Assembly: GCF_030486595.1 (NCBI RefSeq) | Contig: NZ_JAUJZH010000013.1 | Location: forward strand, 1 to 64,000 | Direction: 5' to 3' | From: Variovorax ginsengisoli | GTDB lineage: Bacteria > Pseudomonadota > Gammaproteobacteria > Burkholderiales > Burkholderiaceae_C | Length of the DNA: 64,000 nt | Part shown: piece after piece, positions 46,544 to 54,591 of the stretch | Layout of the letters: every line of letters starts with the position of its first letter | Numbering within the stretch: position 1 is the first letter of the stretch | The notes under the pieces: model-generated | Database searches by the model: none | What the model saw: only the letters and a program-made list of their open reading frames with translations | What the model was told of the DNA's origin: nothing | Made by a program: the position numbers and the translations under genes

Positions 46544-48531
46544 ACGCCGGCGCCACACCCCTGCAGAGCAACGAGCTGGCGCTCGGGGCGGCGCTCGCGT
46601 GGCTGCGCGATCGGCTGCAGCGGCTGGCCGATCGCAGCGCGCCCGCGGCAGCCGTCGACGCGGACGAACTCGTGGCGGTGCCGACCCTGGCCGTGCTCGC
46701 GCAGCGGCTGGGTCTGTCGACGTTCGAGTGCAGCGTGCTGCTGCTGTGCGCCGCGGCGGCGCTCGACACGCGCATCGGCGGGCTCTGCGCACAGGCGCTC
46801 GACGAACCCTCCCGGCCCTGGCCGAGCTTCGCGCTCGCGATGGTGCTCTTCGACGACCCCGCATGGGAGGCCCTGTCGCCCGACCGGCCGCTGCGCTACT
46901 GGCGCCTGGTCGAAGTGCACGCCAACGGCGCGACGCCGCTGACGATGAGCGCACTGCGGGCCGACGACCGGATCGTCGACTACATCAAGGGCCTCAATCG
47001 CGCCGACGAGCGCATCGCGCCTTCGCTGCTGCCGATCGCCACCGACGACCTGCAGGCGCTGCCGCCCTCGCAGCAGTCGGCGGTGGATGCGCTGCTGGCC
47101 TTCGTGCACAGGTCCGCCGACGAAGGCAGCGCCCCGGCGCTGCAGCTGACCGGGATCGACGTCGCCAGCAAACAGCTGGTGGCTGCCCATGTCGCGGCCG
47201 GGCTGGGGCTGCGCCTCGAACGCGTCGGGCTGTCCGCGCTGCCGGCGCAAAGCGCCGATCTGGAGGCCTGGTGCCGGCTCTGGCGACGCGAATGCCTGCT
47301 GATGCCGCTGGCGCTCTACATCGATGCGCACGACGTGCCCGCCGGCGAGTCGTCCGACGCGAGCGCGGCCGTGCTGGGGCGGCTGCTCGACCGGCTGCAC
47401 GCGCTGGCCTTCGTCGCCACGCGGGACGCCCATGCGCTCGGTGCCGGCGGCCGCGACGGGCTTCTGGTGACGGCGATCGAGAGGCCCAGCGCCACCGAGC
47501 AGACGCAGGCCTGGCTCGACCTGCTGGGCGAATCGCGCGAGGCGCTCGCGTCGCGGCTGGCGAGCCAGTTCAACTTCAACCTGCCGCAGATCGCGTCGAT
47601 GGTGCGCAGCGCCGGGCGCGCGGCCGGCGACGACGGCGACAGCGGCGATGACGGCGTCGCCTCGGCGCTCTGGACGGCCTGCCGCCAATGCGCGCATTCG
47701 AAGATGGACATGCTCTCGCAGCGCATCCGGCCCAAGGCCGAATGGAGCGACATCGTGCTCCCCGCGGAGGCGCTGTCGCTGCTGCACCAGATCGTGGCCC
47801 AGGTCGCCCTGCGCCGCCGGGTCTACGGGGACTGGGGCTTCGAGCGAAAGATGAGCCGCGGCCTGGGGCTCAGCGCGCTGTTCCACGGCGAGAGCGGATG
47901 CGGCAAGACGATGGCGGCCGAAGTCATCGCCAACGCGCTCGCGCTCGACCTCTACCGCATCGACCTCTCGGCGGTGATCAGCAAGTACATCGGCGAGACC
48001 GAGAAGAATCTGCAGCGCATCTTCGATGCCGCGGAAGACGGCGGCGGCATCCTGTTCTTCGACGAGGCCGACGCGCTGTTCGGCAAGCGCAGCGAGGTGC
48101 GCGACAGCCACGACCGCTACGCAAACATCGAGACCAACTACCTGCTGCAGCGCATCGAGGCCTTCCGCGGCCTGGCGATCCTGGCGACCAACCTGAAGGG
48201 CTCGCTCGACGCGGCCTTCATGCGGCGGCTGCGCTTCGTCGTGCCATTCACCTACCCCGGTCCGCACGAGCGGGCGCTGATGTGGCAGCGCGCCTTTCCC
48301 GCCGACACGCCGCTCGAAGGGCTCGACCCGACGCAGCTCGCAAGACTCGACTGCACCGGCGGGAGCATCCACAGCATCGCGTTGAACGCCGCCTTCCTCG
48401 CCGCCCACCGCGGCGGCAGCGTGACCATGGCGCTGGTCCACGAGGCCGCGCGCAGCGAGCTCCTCAAGCTCGGACGGCCGATCCACGAAGCGGATTTCCG
48501 GCCCGCGGCCGTTCAGGGAGCACACGCATGA
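46540..48531 (+). CDS. AAA+ ATPase of the contractile injection system (Pvc15-like)
   Basis: 663 residues. A helical N-terminal half of unknown fold (about 1-400) precedes a classic AAA+ domain: Walker A GESGCGKT (450-457), Walker B ILFFDEAD (504-511), sensor ATNLKGSLD, and arginine finger region MRRLRFVVPF. The family is required for eCIS assembly or cargo loading in Photorhabdus cassettes. Coupled by ATGA to both neighbours. Confidence 0.94.
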   Translation: MNAGATPLQSNELALGAALAWLRDRLQRLADRSAPAAAVDADELVAVPTLAVLAQRLGLSTFECSVLLLCAAAALDTRIGGLCAQALDEPSRPWPSFALAMVLFDDPAWEALSPDRPLRYWRLVEVHANGATPLTMSALRADDRIVDYIKGLNRADERIAPSLLPIATDDLQALPPSQQSAVDALLAFVHRSADEGSAPALQLTGIDVASKQLVAAHVAAGLGLRLERVGLSALPAQSADLEAWCRLWRRECLLMPLALYIDAHDVPAGESSDASAAVLGRLLDRLHALAFVATRDAHALGAGGRDGLLVTAIERPSATEQTQAWLDLLGESREALASRLASQFNFNLPQIASMVRSAGRAAGDDGDSGDDGVASALWTACRQCAHSKMDMLSQRIRPKAEWSDIVLPAEALSLLHQIVAQVALRRRVYGDWGFERKMSRGLGLSALFHGESGCGKTMAAEVIANALALDLYRIDLSAVISKYIGETEKNLQRIFDAAEDGGGILFFDEADALFGKRSEVRDSHDRYANIETNYLLQRIEAFRGLAILATNLKGSLDAAFMRRLRFVVPFTYPGPHERALMWQRAFPADTPLEGLDPTQLARLDCTGGSIHSIALNAAFLAAHRGGSVTMALVHEAARSELLKLGRPIHEADFRPAAVQGAHA

Positions 48532-48764
48532 AGATCGAGCTGCACATCGACCGGCTGGTCGTCGACGCGGGCAGCGGTGCCGCCGTCGATCGCGAGCGGC
48601 TGGCGCAGGCGGTGTCGCAGGCGCTTGCGCAGCGCATCGACGCCGGGGCTCCACGCCAGCCGGCCGTTCGGCAGGAACCTGCCGCAGGGCAGCGCCTCGA
48701 ACACCGCATCGCCGCGGCGGTGCACCAGGCGCTGCCGCCCGCGGCGCGCGGAGGCCGGCCATGA
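48528..48764 (+). CDS. small eCIS operon protein
   Basis: 78 residues. MKIELHIDRLVVDAGSG is a recurrent opening of small proteins located after the AAA+ gene in such operons; the remainder is Ala/Arg-rich and probably helical (RLAQAVSQALAQRI). No function is known. ATGA overlaps on both sides show that it is translated as part of the unit. Confidence 0.75.
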   Translation: MKIELHIDRLVVDAGSGAAVDRERLAQAVSQALAQRIDAGAPRQPAVRQEPAAGQRLEHRIAAAVHQALPPAARGGRP

Positions 48765-49432
48765 GCGGCTTCCCAGGCTCGCCTCGGCTCGTGAAGGGCG
48801 CGATCGTCGGCATCGATCCGTTCAACCCGCTCGCGAGCATCATCAGCTTCCAGTACAACCCCGACACCATGACGCGCCAGATCGAGGCGCAGACCACGCG
48901 CTCGGACGATGGCGACCGCGGCGAGGCACTGCGCCTGAAGGGCGCACCGGTCGAGACCATCTCGCTCGACGTCGAGATCGATGCCACCGACCAGCTCGAG
49001 CAGGCCAACCCGCTGGCGGTGAGCTCGGGCATCTATCCTCAGCTCTCGGCCCTCGAGATGCTGGTCTATCCGAAAAGCAGCCTGGTGATCGCCAACACGA
49101 TCCTGCTGGCGGTCGGGACGATCGAGATCATTCCGCCGGCCGCCCCCTTCACCTTGTTCATCTGGGGGCCGCAGCGGGTGCTGCCGGTTCGCATCAGCAC
49201 CTTCTCGATCACCGAGGAGGCCTACGACGTCAACCTCAATCCGACCCGCGCCAGGGTGCAGCTGGGCCTTCGCGTGCTGAGCTACAACGACCTGCCGATC
49301 ACGCATCCGGGCTATGCGCTGTTCCTTGCGCACCAGGTGGCCAAGGAGACGATGGCCACGCTCAACACGGTCGGCAATGCGTCGGCGTCGGGTTCGCTGT
49401 CGTTCAGCGGCGGCGTCAGCACGGGGATGTAG
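48761..49432 (+). CDS. CIS tube-initiator/hub protein (Pvc7-like, LysM-less)
   Basis: 223 residues. GAIVGIDPFNPLASIISFQYNPDTMTRQIEAQ and LEMLVYPKS, FIWGPQRVLPVRISTFSITEEAYDVNLNPTRARVQLGLRVL (blocks at about 12-40 and 135-185) match the CIS_tube family domain that joins tube and hub. Related proteins often end in a LysM domain; here the chain stops and the LysM unit is a separate gene 3 bp later. Confidence 0.85.
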   Translation: MSGFPGSPRLVKGAIVGIDPFNPLASIISFQYNPDTMTRQIEAQTTRSDDGDRGEALRLKGAPVETISLDVEIDATDQLEQANPLAVSSGIYPQLSALEMLVYPKSSLVIANTILLAVGTIEIIPPAAPFTLFIWGPQRVLPVRISTFSITEEAYDVNLNPTRARVQLGLRVLSYNDLPITHPGYALFLAHQVAKETMATLNTVGNASASGSLSFSGGVSTGM

Positions 49433-49435
49433 ACC

Positions 49436-49723
49436 ATGGCCACGACCAGCCGCTATGCCAGCCTTCCGGTATTGACCCACACGGACCCCGGCGGGCGCGC
49501 CGTAAGCTACTTCGGGCGCCGCTTCCTGCCGGCGGGCAGCGCGATGCCGCTGGTGATGGGCGTCACGGTCACGCAGGGCGACCGGCTCGACCTGATCGCG
49601 GCGCGCACCTTCGGCGATCCGGAGCAGTACTGGCGCATCTGCGACGCCAACGATGCGCTCGATCCCTTCGAACTCACCGCGACGATCGGCCGCGTGCTGC
49701 GCATCGCATCGCCCCAGTTCTGA
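49436..49723 (+). CDS. LysM/tail protein X-like baseplate protein
   Basis: 95 residues. VTQGDRLDLIAARTFGDPEQYWRICDANDALDPFELTATIGRVLRI (about 47-92) is a LysM/gpX-type fold, as in the baseplate proteins that clamp the hub. Start at 49436 follows the previous stop by 3 bp. Small and single-domain, as in phage P2 gpX-like proteins. Confidence 0.83.
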   Translation: MATTSRYASLPVLTHTDPGGRAVSYFGRRFLPAGSAMPLVMGVTVTQGDRLDLIAARTFGDPEQYWRICDANDALDPFELTATIGRVLRIASPQF

Positions 49724-49726
49724 GCC

Positions 49727-50863
49727 ATGGACTTCCTCGGCATCCACCTGACCCTGCTGATCGGCCCCTCGGTGCCGCTGCCGGCGCCCGTGGACATCAT
49801 GGAGGCGCTCGAGGAGGTGGAGGTCCACACCGGCGACGATCGATCGGGCTTCCAGATCCGCTTCCAGGTCGGCCGCTCCGGGCCCGCCGACCTGCTCGAC
49901 TACGCCCTGCTCGCCAGTCCGCTGCTGCAGACCTGGAACCGGGTCATCCTGATCGTGACCTTCAACGCGACGCCGCGGGTGCTGATGGATGGCTTCGTGA
50001 CGCAGCGCGAGTTCTCCGCCAGCGACGAGCCCGGGCGCTCGTTCATCACGCTGACCGGCGACGACGTGAGCGTCAAGCTCGACCTCGAGGAGAAGAGCGC
50101 CGAGCATGTCGGCCTCGACGACGGGCTGGTCGCGCTGAAGCTCATCGGCAGCTATGCCGAGTACGGCCTGGTTCCGAACCTGATCCCGCCGCCGGTGATC
50201 GATCCGCCGCTGCCGATCGACCGCGTGCCGGTGCAGCTGCGCACCGACCTCGAGCACCTGCGCTTCCTGGCGCTGCGCCACGGCTATGTGTTCTACATCG
50301 TGCCCGGCCCGGTGCCGATGACCAACACCGCCTACTGGGGGCCGCCGGTTCGCGCCGGCCTGCCGCAGAGCGCGATCACGGTGAACATGGGGCCGAACAC
50401 CAACGTCCGCGATTTCAGCGTCCACAGCAACGGCCTCGGGCCGACCCAGGTGAGCGGCAAGGTGCAGGACCGTTTGACCAACCAGGCGCTGCCGGTGCGG
50501 CTGTTCGCGAGCCTTCGGCCGCCGCTGGCTGCGCTGCCCGCCTGGCTGGTGAACCAGCCGAACGTGCGCACCACCCGGTTCCGCGAGTCGGGCGTCGATG
50601 CGATGCAGGCCTACGGACGCGCGCAGGCACTCATCGAGGACTCGATGGACCTGGTGGTCGCCAACGGCGAGCTCGATGCCCTGCGCTACGGCGACATCCT
50701 GCAGCCGCGCGGCGTGGTGGGCGTGCGCGGGGCAGGCTACCTGCACGACGGCCTCTGGTACGTGAAGAACGTCAGGCACCGCATCCGCAAGGAAAACTAT
50801 TCGCAGTCGTTCACGCTGGCGCGCGAGGGCTGGGGATCGACTGTCCCGGTGGTACGAACATGA
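49727..50863 (+). CDS. baseplate hub protein (phage late control gpD-like)
   Basis: 378 residues. EVHTGDDRSGFQIRFQV, LMDGFVTQREFSASDEPGRSFITLTGDDVSVKLDL and GELDALRYGDILQPRGVVGVRGAGYLHDGLWYVKNVRHRI (blocks near 28-45, 88-125, 310-350) match the gpD/gp27-like hub. In VgrG and Pvc8 the hub and spike are one chain; here they are separate genes joined by an ATGA overlap. Confidence 0.88.
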   Translation: MDFLGIHLTLLIGPSVPLPAPVDIMEALEEVEVHTGDDRSGFQIRFQVGRSGPADLLDYALLASPLLQTWNRVILIVTFNATPRVLMDGFVTQREFSASDEPGRSFITLTGDDVSVKLDLEEKSAEHVGLDDGLVALKLIGSYAEYGLVPNLIPPPVIDPPLPIDRVPVQLRTDLEHLRFLALRHGYVFYIVPGPVPMTNTAYWGPPVRAGLPQSAITVNMGPNTNVRDFSVHSNGLGPTQVSGKVQDRLTNQALPVRLFASLRPPLAALPAWLVNQPNVRTTRFRESGVDAMQAYGRAQALIEDSMDLVVANGELDALRYGDILQPRGVVGVRGAGYLHDGLWYVKNVRHRIRKENYSQSFTLAREGWGSTVPVVRT

Positions 50864-51357
50864 CTCCGTTCTACGGCAAGTACCGCGGCAAGGTCGAGAA
50901 CAACGTCGATCCGATGATGCTCGGGCGGGTGCAGGTCAGCGTCGCGGCGGTGCTCGGCGACGGCACGCTCTCGTGGGCCCTGCCCTGCGCACCCTACGGC
51001 GGCTCGGGCGTGGGCTTCTTCGCCGTGCCGCCGGTGGGCGCCAACATCTGGGTCGAGTTCGAGGGCGGCAATCCCGAGCAGCCGATCTGGAGCGGCTGCT
51101 TCTGGGGCGCGGGCGAGGTGCCGGCGATGCCGGCCGTGGCCGAGATGAAGGTGTTCAAGACCGATTGCATCAGTCTCCAGATGAGCGACCTGCCCGGCGT
51201 CGGCGGCTTCATCCTGGAGGTCAGTCCGCCGGCGGTCGCGGTGCCGCTCAAGCTCACGCTCGATTCGGACGGCATCAAGCTCGCCATGGCCGCGTTCAGC
51301 ATCGCGATCGGTGCCACCGGCGTGTCGATCAACGACGGTGCGCTGGAGGTGATCTGA
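50860..51357 (+). CDS. baseplate spike protein (gpV/gp5-like OB fold)
   Basis: 165 residues. YGKYRGKVENNVDPMMLGRVQVSV, LPCAPYGGSGVGFFAVPPVGANIWVEFEGGNPEQPIWSGCFWG (about 30-85) is the OB fold of phage baseplate assembly protein V. The remaining beta-rich repeat (KLTLDSDGIKLAMAAFSIAIGATGVSINDG) may form a short triple-stranded needle. Overlaps the hub stop and the tip start. Confidence 0.9.
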   Translation: MTPFYGKYRGKVENNVDPMMLGRVQVSVAAVLGDGTLSWALPCAPYGGSGVGFFAVPPVGANIWVEFEGGNPEQPIWSGCFWGAGEVPAMPAVAEMKVFKTDCISLQMSDLPGVGGFILEVSPPAVAVPLKLTLDSDGIKLAMAAFSIAIGATGVSINDGALEVI

Positions 51358-51677
51358 TGCCCGGCTTCCTGCTCGACCAGACCTCGGTGGTGACCTGCAT
51401 GCACGCGGGGCAGGCGAAGGCGACCGCGCCCTTCCCGCGCGTCACGCTGAACAAGCAGGCGGTGGTGACGCAAGCCGCGGCCTACATGGTCTCGGCCTGC
51501 CCCTTCAATGTCTCGGGCGCGCCGAGCCCCTGCGTGAGCGCGGCCTGGACGACGGTGGCGACCCGCGTCAGGGCCGGCGGCGCACCGGTGCTGCTGGTGG
51601 ACAGCCAGGCCCAGTGCGTGCCCAACGGCACCGGCGTGCTGGTCGCGCCTTCGCAAGTGCGCGCGAGGGGAACGTGA
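51357..51677 (+). CDS. PAAR-like tip protein
   Basis: 106 residues. MPGFLLDQTSVVTCMHAGQA, VTQAAAYMVSACPFNVSGAPSPCVSAAWTTVATRVRAGGAPVLLVDSQAQCVPNGTG (about 40-96) match PAAR-like tips that sharpen the spike; conserved Cys and His could bind a metal ion. TGATG overlaps on both sides. Confidence 0.88.
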   Translation: MPGFLLDQTSVVTCMHAGQAKATAPFPRVTLNKQAVVTQAAAYMVSACPFNVSGAPSPCVSAAWTTVATRVRAGGAPVLLVDSQAQCVPNGTGVLVAPSQVRARGT

Positions 51678-52036
51678 TGCAGCTAGCCTATCCCTACGGA
51701 TTCGACGCCCAGGGCCGCACGGCACAAGCCGCCGGCGACGACCATATCCGAGACCTGATCGAGCAGGTGCTGTTCACGGCGCCGGGCGAGCGCGTGAACC
51801 GGCCGACCTTCGGCACCGGGCTGGCGCAGCTTCTCTTCTCACCGACCAGCCCCGAACTGGCGACCGCCACGCAGTTCCTGGTGCAGGGTGCGCTGCAGCA
51901 GTGGCTCGGAGACCTGATCAAGTTCACCGGCGTGCAGGTGGAGAGCGTGGAGAGCACGGTGACGGTGACTGTGCAGTACGTGGTGCTTGCGACGCAGCAG
52001 CGCATGTCTGCCGAGTTCACTCGGGGGGGTGGATAG
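51677..52036 (+). CDS. baseplate wedge protein, GPW/gp25 family
   Basis: 119 residues. DDHIRDLIEQVLFTAPGERVNRPTFGTGLAQLLFSP is the gp25 signature (REP/EPR-type region) and LVQGALQQWLGDLI, VTVTVQYVV complete the fold. gp25 proteins start sheath assembly on the baseplate. Ends in EFTRGGG, then a TAG stop. Confidence 0.93.
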   Translation: MQLAYPYGFDAQGRTAQAAGDDHIRDLIEQVLFTAPGERVNRPTFGTGLAQLLFSPTSPELATATQFLVQGALQQWLGDLIKFTGVQVESVESTVTVTVQYVVLATQQRMSAEFTRGGG

Positions 52037-52037
52037 C

Positions 52038-52121
52038 ATGAAGAACAGCTTTTCGATCCAGGGAACGATGGGGCCGGCACGCGCCCCGGAAGTCTCCAGC
52101 CCAGGCGCGGTGGACCGCTGA
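52038..52121 (+). CDS. possible 27-residue leader ORF
   Basis: ATG one base after the gp25 stop, ending one base before the next gene start (MKNSFSIQGTMGPARAPE...). It fills the only loose gap in this part of the operon. It may be non-coding spacer; no homology can be claimed. Confidence 0.25.
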   Translation: MKNSFSIQGTMGPARAPEVSSPGAVDR

Positions 52122-52122
52122 C

Positions 52123-54591
52123 ATGGACCAAACCCTCTGCTGCGACGCCCAACGACGCATCGACGTCGCGAACTCGACCACGCTCAACGGCATCGACTTC
52201 GTGGAGGTCGTGGACGTGGGCGCGCAGTTCCAGCAGGGCCTGCGCGTGCACTTCCTGCGCGCTCCCGCGCCCGCGGGCATCACGGCGGCCAACGTGCGCA
52301 TCAGCGGCGGCGAGCGCTTCACCGGCATCGTGGTCGACCGGCCGCCCACCTACGACAACAACGTGCTGTTGCTGCACGTCGACCAGCCCGGCGACTTCTC
52401 GACCTACACGCTGCAGCTCGTGCAACCGGACGGCAGCGGCCTGCCGATGACTGGCATGGACCCGGTGCTGGCGTCGGCGCAGTTCTCGTTCAAGGTGGAT
52501 TGCCCATCGCCCTTCGATTGCCAGTCGTCGACTGCCTGCGCGCCCGCCGTGGCCGCGGTGCCGGAGCTCAACTACCTGGCGAAGGACTACGCGGGCTTCC
52601 GCCAGCTCATGCTCGACCGCCTCGCCACGCAGGTGCCCGGCTGGCAGGAGAGCCACGTGGCGGACCTCGGCGTCGCGCTGGTCGAGATGCTGGCCTACGT
52701 CGGCGACTACCTGAGCTACCAGCAGGACGCCGTGGCGACCGAGGCCTACCTGGGCACGGCACGGCTGCGGACCTCGGTGCGCCGCCACGCCCGGCTGGTC
52801 GACTACTTCATGCAGGAAGGCTGCAGCGCCCGCGCCTGGGTGCAGGTGCAGGTGCAGGCCGACAACGTGGCGCTGCCGGCGCACACGCCGGTCCTCGGCG
52901 GCAAGGCCGGCGCTGCGCCGGTGGTCGCCAGGGCCAGCTACGTCGCCGCACTGGCGGGTCTTCCTGTCGTGTTCGAGACAGCCCAGGCCGCGACGCTGTT
53001 CCAGGCCCATCAGCAGATCGGCTTCCACACCTGGGGCGACCGGCGCTGCGCGCTGCCCCGGGGCGCGACGCGGGCAACCCTGCGCGGCCGCTTCCCGAAC
53101 CTGAAGCCGGGCGACGTGCTGGTGTTCGAGGAAGTGCTCGGGCCCGAGACCGGCCTGGCCGCGGACGCGGACCCGACCCACCGCCAGGCGGTGCGGCTCG
53201 TCAGCGTCTCGGTCGACGATGCCAAGGGCCAGCCGCTGCAGGACCCGCTGTACAAGCAGCCCGTCACGCAGATCGCATGGGCCGCCGACGACGCGCTGGC
53301 CTTTCCACTGTGCCTCTCGGCCCGCATCGCGAAGGACAACACGGAGAGCGACGTGAGCGACATCAGCGTCGCCCGCGGCAACATCGTGATGGCCGACCAT
53401 GGCCAGCGTCTCGCGGCGGCCGAGGCCATCGGCGAGGTGCCCGCGCCGACTCTGTTCCGCGCGCCGGCGGCGAGCGGCGCGATGTGCAGCGCCGCCCGTC
53501 GCGAGCCGGTGCCGCCGCGCTTCAGGCCGCGGCTGGCGCGGTCGCCGCTCACCTGGGCCGTGCCCTTCGATCCCACCGATCTCGCCGCCTCGGCCGCGGC
53601 GCTGCAGCAGCCCGATGCAGCACGCGCCGCGCCGGCGATTCAGCTCGCCGGCCAGCTCGAAGGCCTGTCGGTCGACTGGTTCGCGCAGCAGGACCTGCTC
53701 GGCAGCCATGCCGACGATCCGCACTTCGTCGTCGAGCCCGACGACGCGGGCGTGGCGTGGCTTCGCTTCGGCGACGGCAGCCACGGCCGCCGTCCCGCGT
53801 CCGGCACGACCTTCAGCGCGAGCTACCGCGTCGGCACCGGCAGCGCCGGCAATGTCGGCGCCGGCACGCTGGTGCGCATCGTGACCGACGACCCGGCCAT
53901 CGTCGGCGTTCGCCAGCCGCTGCCGGCGAGCGGCGGCAGCGAGCCGGAGAGCATCGCCTCGGTGCGCGCCAACGCGCCGTATGCGCTGCGCACGCAGCAG
54001 CGCGCGGTCACGACCGACGACTACGCCCGCCTGGCCGCGCAGCTGCCCGGCGTGCAGAGCGCGGCCGCCACGATGCGCTGGACCGGCAGCTGGCGCAGCG
54101 TCTTCGTCACCGTCGACCCCTTCGGCGGCGGCGCACTGGATGCGGAGTCGCAGGCCCGGCTCGCGCAGTCGCTCGACAGCCTGCGCATGGCCGGACACGA
54201 CCTGGAGATCGAGGCCCCGATCGCCGTGCCGCTCGACATCGCGATGGAGGTCCGCGTGCGGCCCGACTACTTCCGCGCCGAGGTCGCGCAGGCCCTGTCG
54301 GAAGTCTTCAACAGCCGCGTGCGGCCGGACGGGCGGCTCGGGCTCTTCCACCCCGACAACTTCCGGATCGGGCAGGACGTGTATTCGAGTCCGCTCTATG
54401 CGGCGGCGATGGCCATCGATGGCGTCGAATCGGTGCAGATCACGACCTTCCAGCGGCGCGGCGAGCCGGGCCGCGCGGCACTGGACGCCGGCGTGCTGCC
54501 GATCGGGCGGCTCGAGGTGGCCCGGCTGGACAACAACCCGGACTTTCCGGAGCGCGGCGTGTTCAGCTTCGCGGTGAGGGGCGGAAAATGA
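52123..54591 (+). CDS. baseplate assembly protein J-like, copy 1
   Basis: 822 residues. LNYLAKDYAGFRQLMLDRLA and VALVEMLAYVGDYLSYQQDAVATEAYLGTARLRTSVRRHARLVDY (blocks at about 147-225) open a gpJ/gp6-like wedge protein. WLRFGDGSHGRRPASGTTFSASYRVGTGSAGNVGAGTLVRI (about 545-585) is the central motif shared with the next gene. The N-terminal 140 residues are a separate beta domain. It should form the wedge ring of the baseplate. Confidence 0.9.
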   Translation: MDQTLCCDAQRRIDVANSTTLNGIDFVEVVDVGAQFQQGLRVHFLRAPAPAGITAANVRISGGERFTGIVVDRPPTYDNNVLLLHVDQPGDFSTYTLQLVQPDGSGLPMTGMDPVLASAQFSFKVDCPSPFDCQSSTACAPAVAAVPELNYLAKDYAGFRQLMLDRLATQVPGWQESHVADLGVALVEMLAYVGDYLSYQQDAVATEAYLGTARLRTSVRRHARLVDYFMQEGCSARAWVQVQVQADNVALPAHTPVLGGKAGAAPVVARASYVAALAGLPVVFETAQAATLFQAHQQIGFHTWGDRRCALPRGATRATLRGRFPNLKPGDVLVFEEVLGPETGLAADADPTHRQAVRLVSVSVDDAKGQPLQDPLYKQPVTQIAWAADDALAFPLCLSARIAKDNTESDVSDISVARGNIVMADHGQRLAAAEAIGEVPAPTLFRAPAASGAMCSAARREPVPPRFRPRLARSPLTWAVPFDPTDLAASAAALQQPDAARAAPAIQLAGQLEGLSVDWFAQQDLLGSHADDPHFVVEPDDAGVAWLRFGDGSHGRRPASGTTFSASYRVGTGSAGNVGAGTLVRIVTDDPAIVGVRQPLPASGGSEPESIASVRANAPYALRTQQRAVTTDDYARLAAQLPGVQSAAATMRWTGSWRSVFVTVDPFGGGALDAESQARLAQSLDSLRMAGHDLEIEAPIAVPLDIAMEVRVRPDYFRAEVAQALSEVFNSRVRPDGRLGLFHPDNFRIGQDVYSSPLYAAAMAIDGVESVQITTFQRRGEPGRAALDAGVLPIGRLEVARLDNNPDFPERGVFSFAVRGGK

